Both the position numbers and the translations under genes were made by a program. A DNA stretch of 64,000 nucleotides from CAVXJN01 sp963773585 (GTDB lineage Bacteria > Pseudomonadota > Gammaproteobacteria > JASBUN01), in contig CAVZBR010000001.1 in the NCBI GenBank assembly GCA_963773585.1, positions 881,073-945,072 on the forward strand. The letters run 5' to 3'. The notes under the pieces are model-generated. The model was not told where the DNA came from and did no database searches. It worked only from the letters and a program-made list of their open reading frames with translations. Numbering within the stretch: the stretch's first letter is position 1; each line of letters starts with the position of its first letter. This document shows positions 62,415 to 64,000 of the stretch, one piece after another.

Positions 62415-64000
62415 ATGGGATACTTGAAGTCGCCGACAGCGTCCGCTGGCGCTGGCGGTTGGCTGATCACCATTCTGCTGGCGTCGTTTCTTATGGCCGT
62501 TTCTCGCGTGTCGGTGGCCGAGGACATCGACGCGATGCTAAAGCAGGCCGAACTATATCTGGAAGCCGGTAAACCGCGCGCTGCGGAGATCGAGGTCAAG
62601 AATGCACTCCAAGCAGATCCGGACAACGCTCGCGGCTTGTTGTTGTTGTCCAGAGCCTATGTGGAGCTGGAGCACGCCGAATCGGCCTTGCGCGAACTCG
62701 AGCGGGCGGATCTGATGGGAGCAGATCATGCGCAGGTGCTCGCATTGACGGCTCACGCGTATTTGCAGCAACAAAACTATAAAGGTGTGCTCGACCATGT
62801 GCACAACGACGAGAGCATGCCCAAGGCGGGGCAGGCGAACGTAATCGCCTTGCGCGGTATTGCGGAATTGAATCTGGGGCACGACGACAAAGCCGAGGAA
62901 GCATTTGCTACGGCGCTGAAACTGGACCCGAATTCCATTGAAGGCCACATCGGGTCGGCGCGGCTGGATCTGAAGAACAGGGAATTGGATTCCGCTCAAG
63001 GCCATGTCGAATTTGTGACAGCGCGCGATCCGAACAACGTCGACAATCTTCTGGTGGCCGGAGAGCTGGCCCGGGTGCGCAACCAATATGGCAAGCGTCA
63101 AATGCGTTCGAGCAGGTGCTGCAGCGCCGTCCGGAAAATACGCTAGCCCATCTGGGTCTGGCGGCAGTGCTGCTTGATCAAGACCATCTAAACGATGCCG
63201 AAAAACATATCAGCCTTGTACTGCACAACTGGCCGAATCATCCGATCGGCAATTACCTGCGAGGCGAACTCGCTTACCGCGCCGGCAAGCGCGACGAAGC
63301 AAAGGCCTCCTTGAAGGTCGCGCTGGCGGTAATGCCGGGCCATCTTCCCAGCCATATGTTGCTCGGCGGTATTGAATATGCGGACGGTAACTTCGCCGAC
63401 GCTGCGGATCACCTGTCTCGGTACATAGCGGCCCGGCCCGACCAATTGGCAGCGCGCAAGCTGTTGATCTCGAGTTTCTTGAAGTTGGGCCAACCCGATA
63501 AGGCGCTCAAAGCCCTCGAACCGGCGTTGCACGATCACCCGTCCGACCCCCAGGTGCAGTCGCTGGCGGGGGAGACCTACATGCGCATGGGAGATGCAAA
63601 CCGGGCCGCGGCACATTACGGCAAGGCAGTCGAACTGAATCCGAAGGCAGCCGAGGCGCGTCAGGAATTGTTCGTGAGCTTGTTGGTATCGGACGCGACC
63701 GAAGCTGCCGACAAGCAGTTGCGTGAATCCATTAAGCTCGGGGCCGATCCGGTGCAGGCTGCGATCATGCGCACGCAACTGCTGCTGACTAGGAAGTCGT
63801 ACCAAGAAGCGCTGGACGAGGCGTTGCACCTGCAGGACCAGGCGCCTGACAATCCCGTCGGCTATAACCTGGCGGGCGTCGCCTATCTCGGGCTGAGCAA
63901 CCGCGGCAAAGCCGAGGAACAGTTTCACAAGGCGTTGAAGAAAGCGCCCGATTTCGCTCTGGCGGCCATGAACCTCGCCGCGCTCGCAATACAAGCGTCG
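62415..64000 (+). CDS. prsT: XrtA-system TPR-repeat protein (PrsT-like), frameshifted, runs off the window
   Basis: The N-terminus has a hydrophobic segment (WLITILLASFLMAVSRVSVA) and then DIDAMLKQAELYLEAGKPRAAEIEVKNAL, the usual opening of the PEP-CTERM-system TPR protein (TIGR02917). Tandem TPRs continue (ARGLLLLSRAYVELEHAESAL, VIALRGIAELNLGHDDKA). At 63093-63094 one base is missing and the frame changes; the TPRs then continue without a stop to 64000 (AFEQVLQRRPENTLAHLGLAA, KALKALEPALHDHPSDPQVQ, YNLAGVAYLGLSNRGKAEEQF). Family members have about 900 aa and a lipobox; here no Cys lies at the expected site, so lipidation is doubtful. It is exported and probably scaffolds EPS/PEP-CTERM assembly. 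Confidence 0.87.

Noticed and set aside
63188..63994. 268-aa minus-strand ORF at the right end.
   Set aside because: It is antisense to the continuing TPR repeats of the PrsT-like gene.

Overview
The window looks like part of the chromosome of a Gram-negative proteobacterium (beta or gamma class). The evidence is a nearly complete exosortase A (XrtA, formerly EpsH) / PEP-CTERM exopolysaccharide locus with outer-membrane export parts, lipoproteins and beta-barrels, in moderately GC-rich DNA. I see no rRNA, tRNA, CRISPR array or prophage. Family names come from memory of the exosortase-associated families; no search was run.

Layout. (1) 1-1250: a decayed IS256-type transposase relic. (2) 1.2-2.2 kb: the only PEP-CTERM protein gene in the window, on the minus strand, with a strong terminator and a near-consensus sigma-54 (-24/-12) promoter. 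(3) 2.5-12.2 kb: two methyltransferases, a ThiF/E1-like adenylyltransferase, two exosortase-associated (FeeM-like) acyltransferases on opposite strands, then a run of LolA-like periplasmic protein, SPOR/beta-barrel protein and RND (MMPL) transporter. I read this as a candidate cassette for making and exporting an acylated small molecule. (4) 12.6-31.4 kb: the core XrtA EPS operon. It holds the export lipoprotein, chain-length determinant, tyrosine autokinase, TIGR03016-type outer-membrane protein, ExeA-like ATPase, UDP-GlcNAc 2-epimerase, polysaccharide deacetylase, FemAB-type protein, glycosyltransferases, XrtA-EpsI fusion, amidotransferase and a CapK-type ligase. (5) 32-52.7 kb: a strain-variable glycan region. 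It holds glycosyltransferases, an O-antigen-ligase-like protein, a Wzx-type flippase, a UDP-sulfoquinovose synthase homologue, three sulfotransferase-like proteins, FkbM and other methyltransferases, a pyruvyltransferase, a beta-helix protein and a secreted kelch propeller. (6) 52.7-57.2 kb, minus strand: a second kelch protein, a second asparagine-synthetase-like protein without Cys2, and a GNAT/CelD-type acyltransferase. (7) 57.6-64 kb: methyltransferase, small-molecule kinase, VanZ-like membrane protein, trypsin-like protease and the start of the XrtA-system TPR lipoprotein (PrsT), which runs off the window.

Taken together the genes should build, modify (acetyl or acyl, pyruvyl, sulfate and possibly sulfoquinovose groups), export and anchor an extracellular polysaccharide, and sort at least one PEP-CTERM protein to the surface. 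I see no initiating undecaprenyl-phosphate sugar transferase and no PrsK/PrsR regulators, so they probably lie outside the window.

At least eleven single-base frameshifts interrupt otherwise well-conserved genes. They cluster at 8.5-15 kb and 58-63 kb, with isolated ones near 28.5 and 50.45 kb. Each is repaired by adding or removing one base, often in a short homopolymer. Sequencing or assembly error is the simplest explanation, but real decay or phase variation is not excluded. Affected genes are given as spanning features with the break noted.
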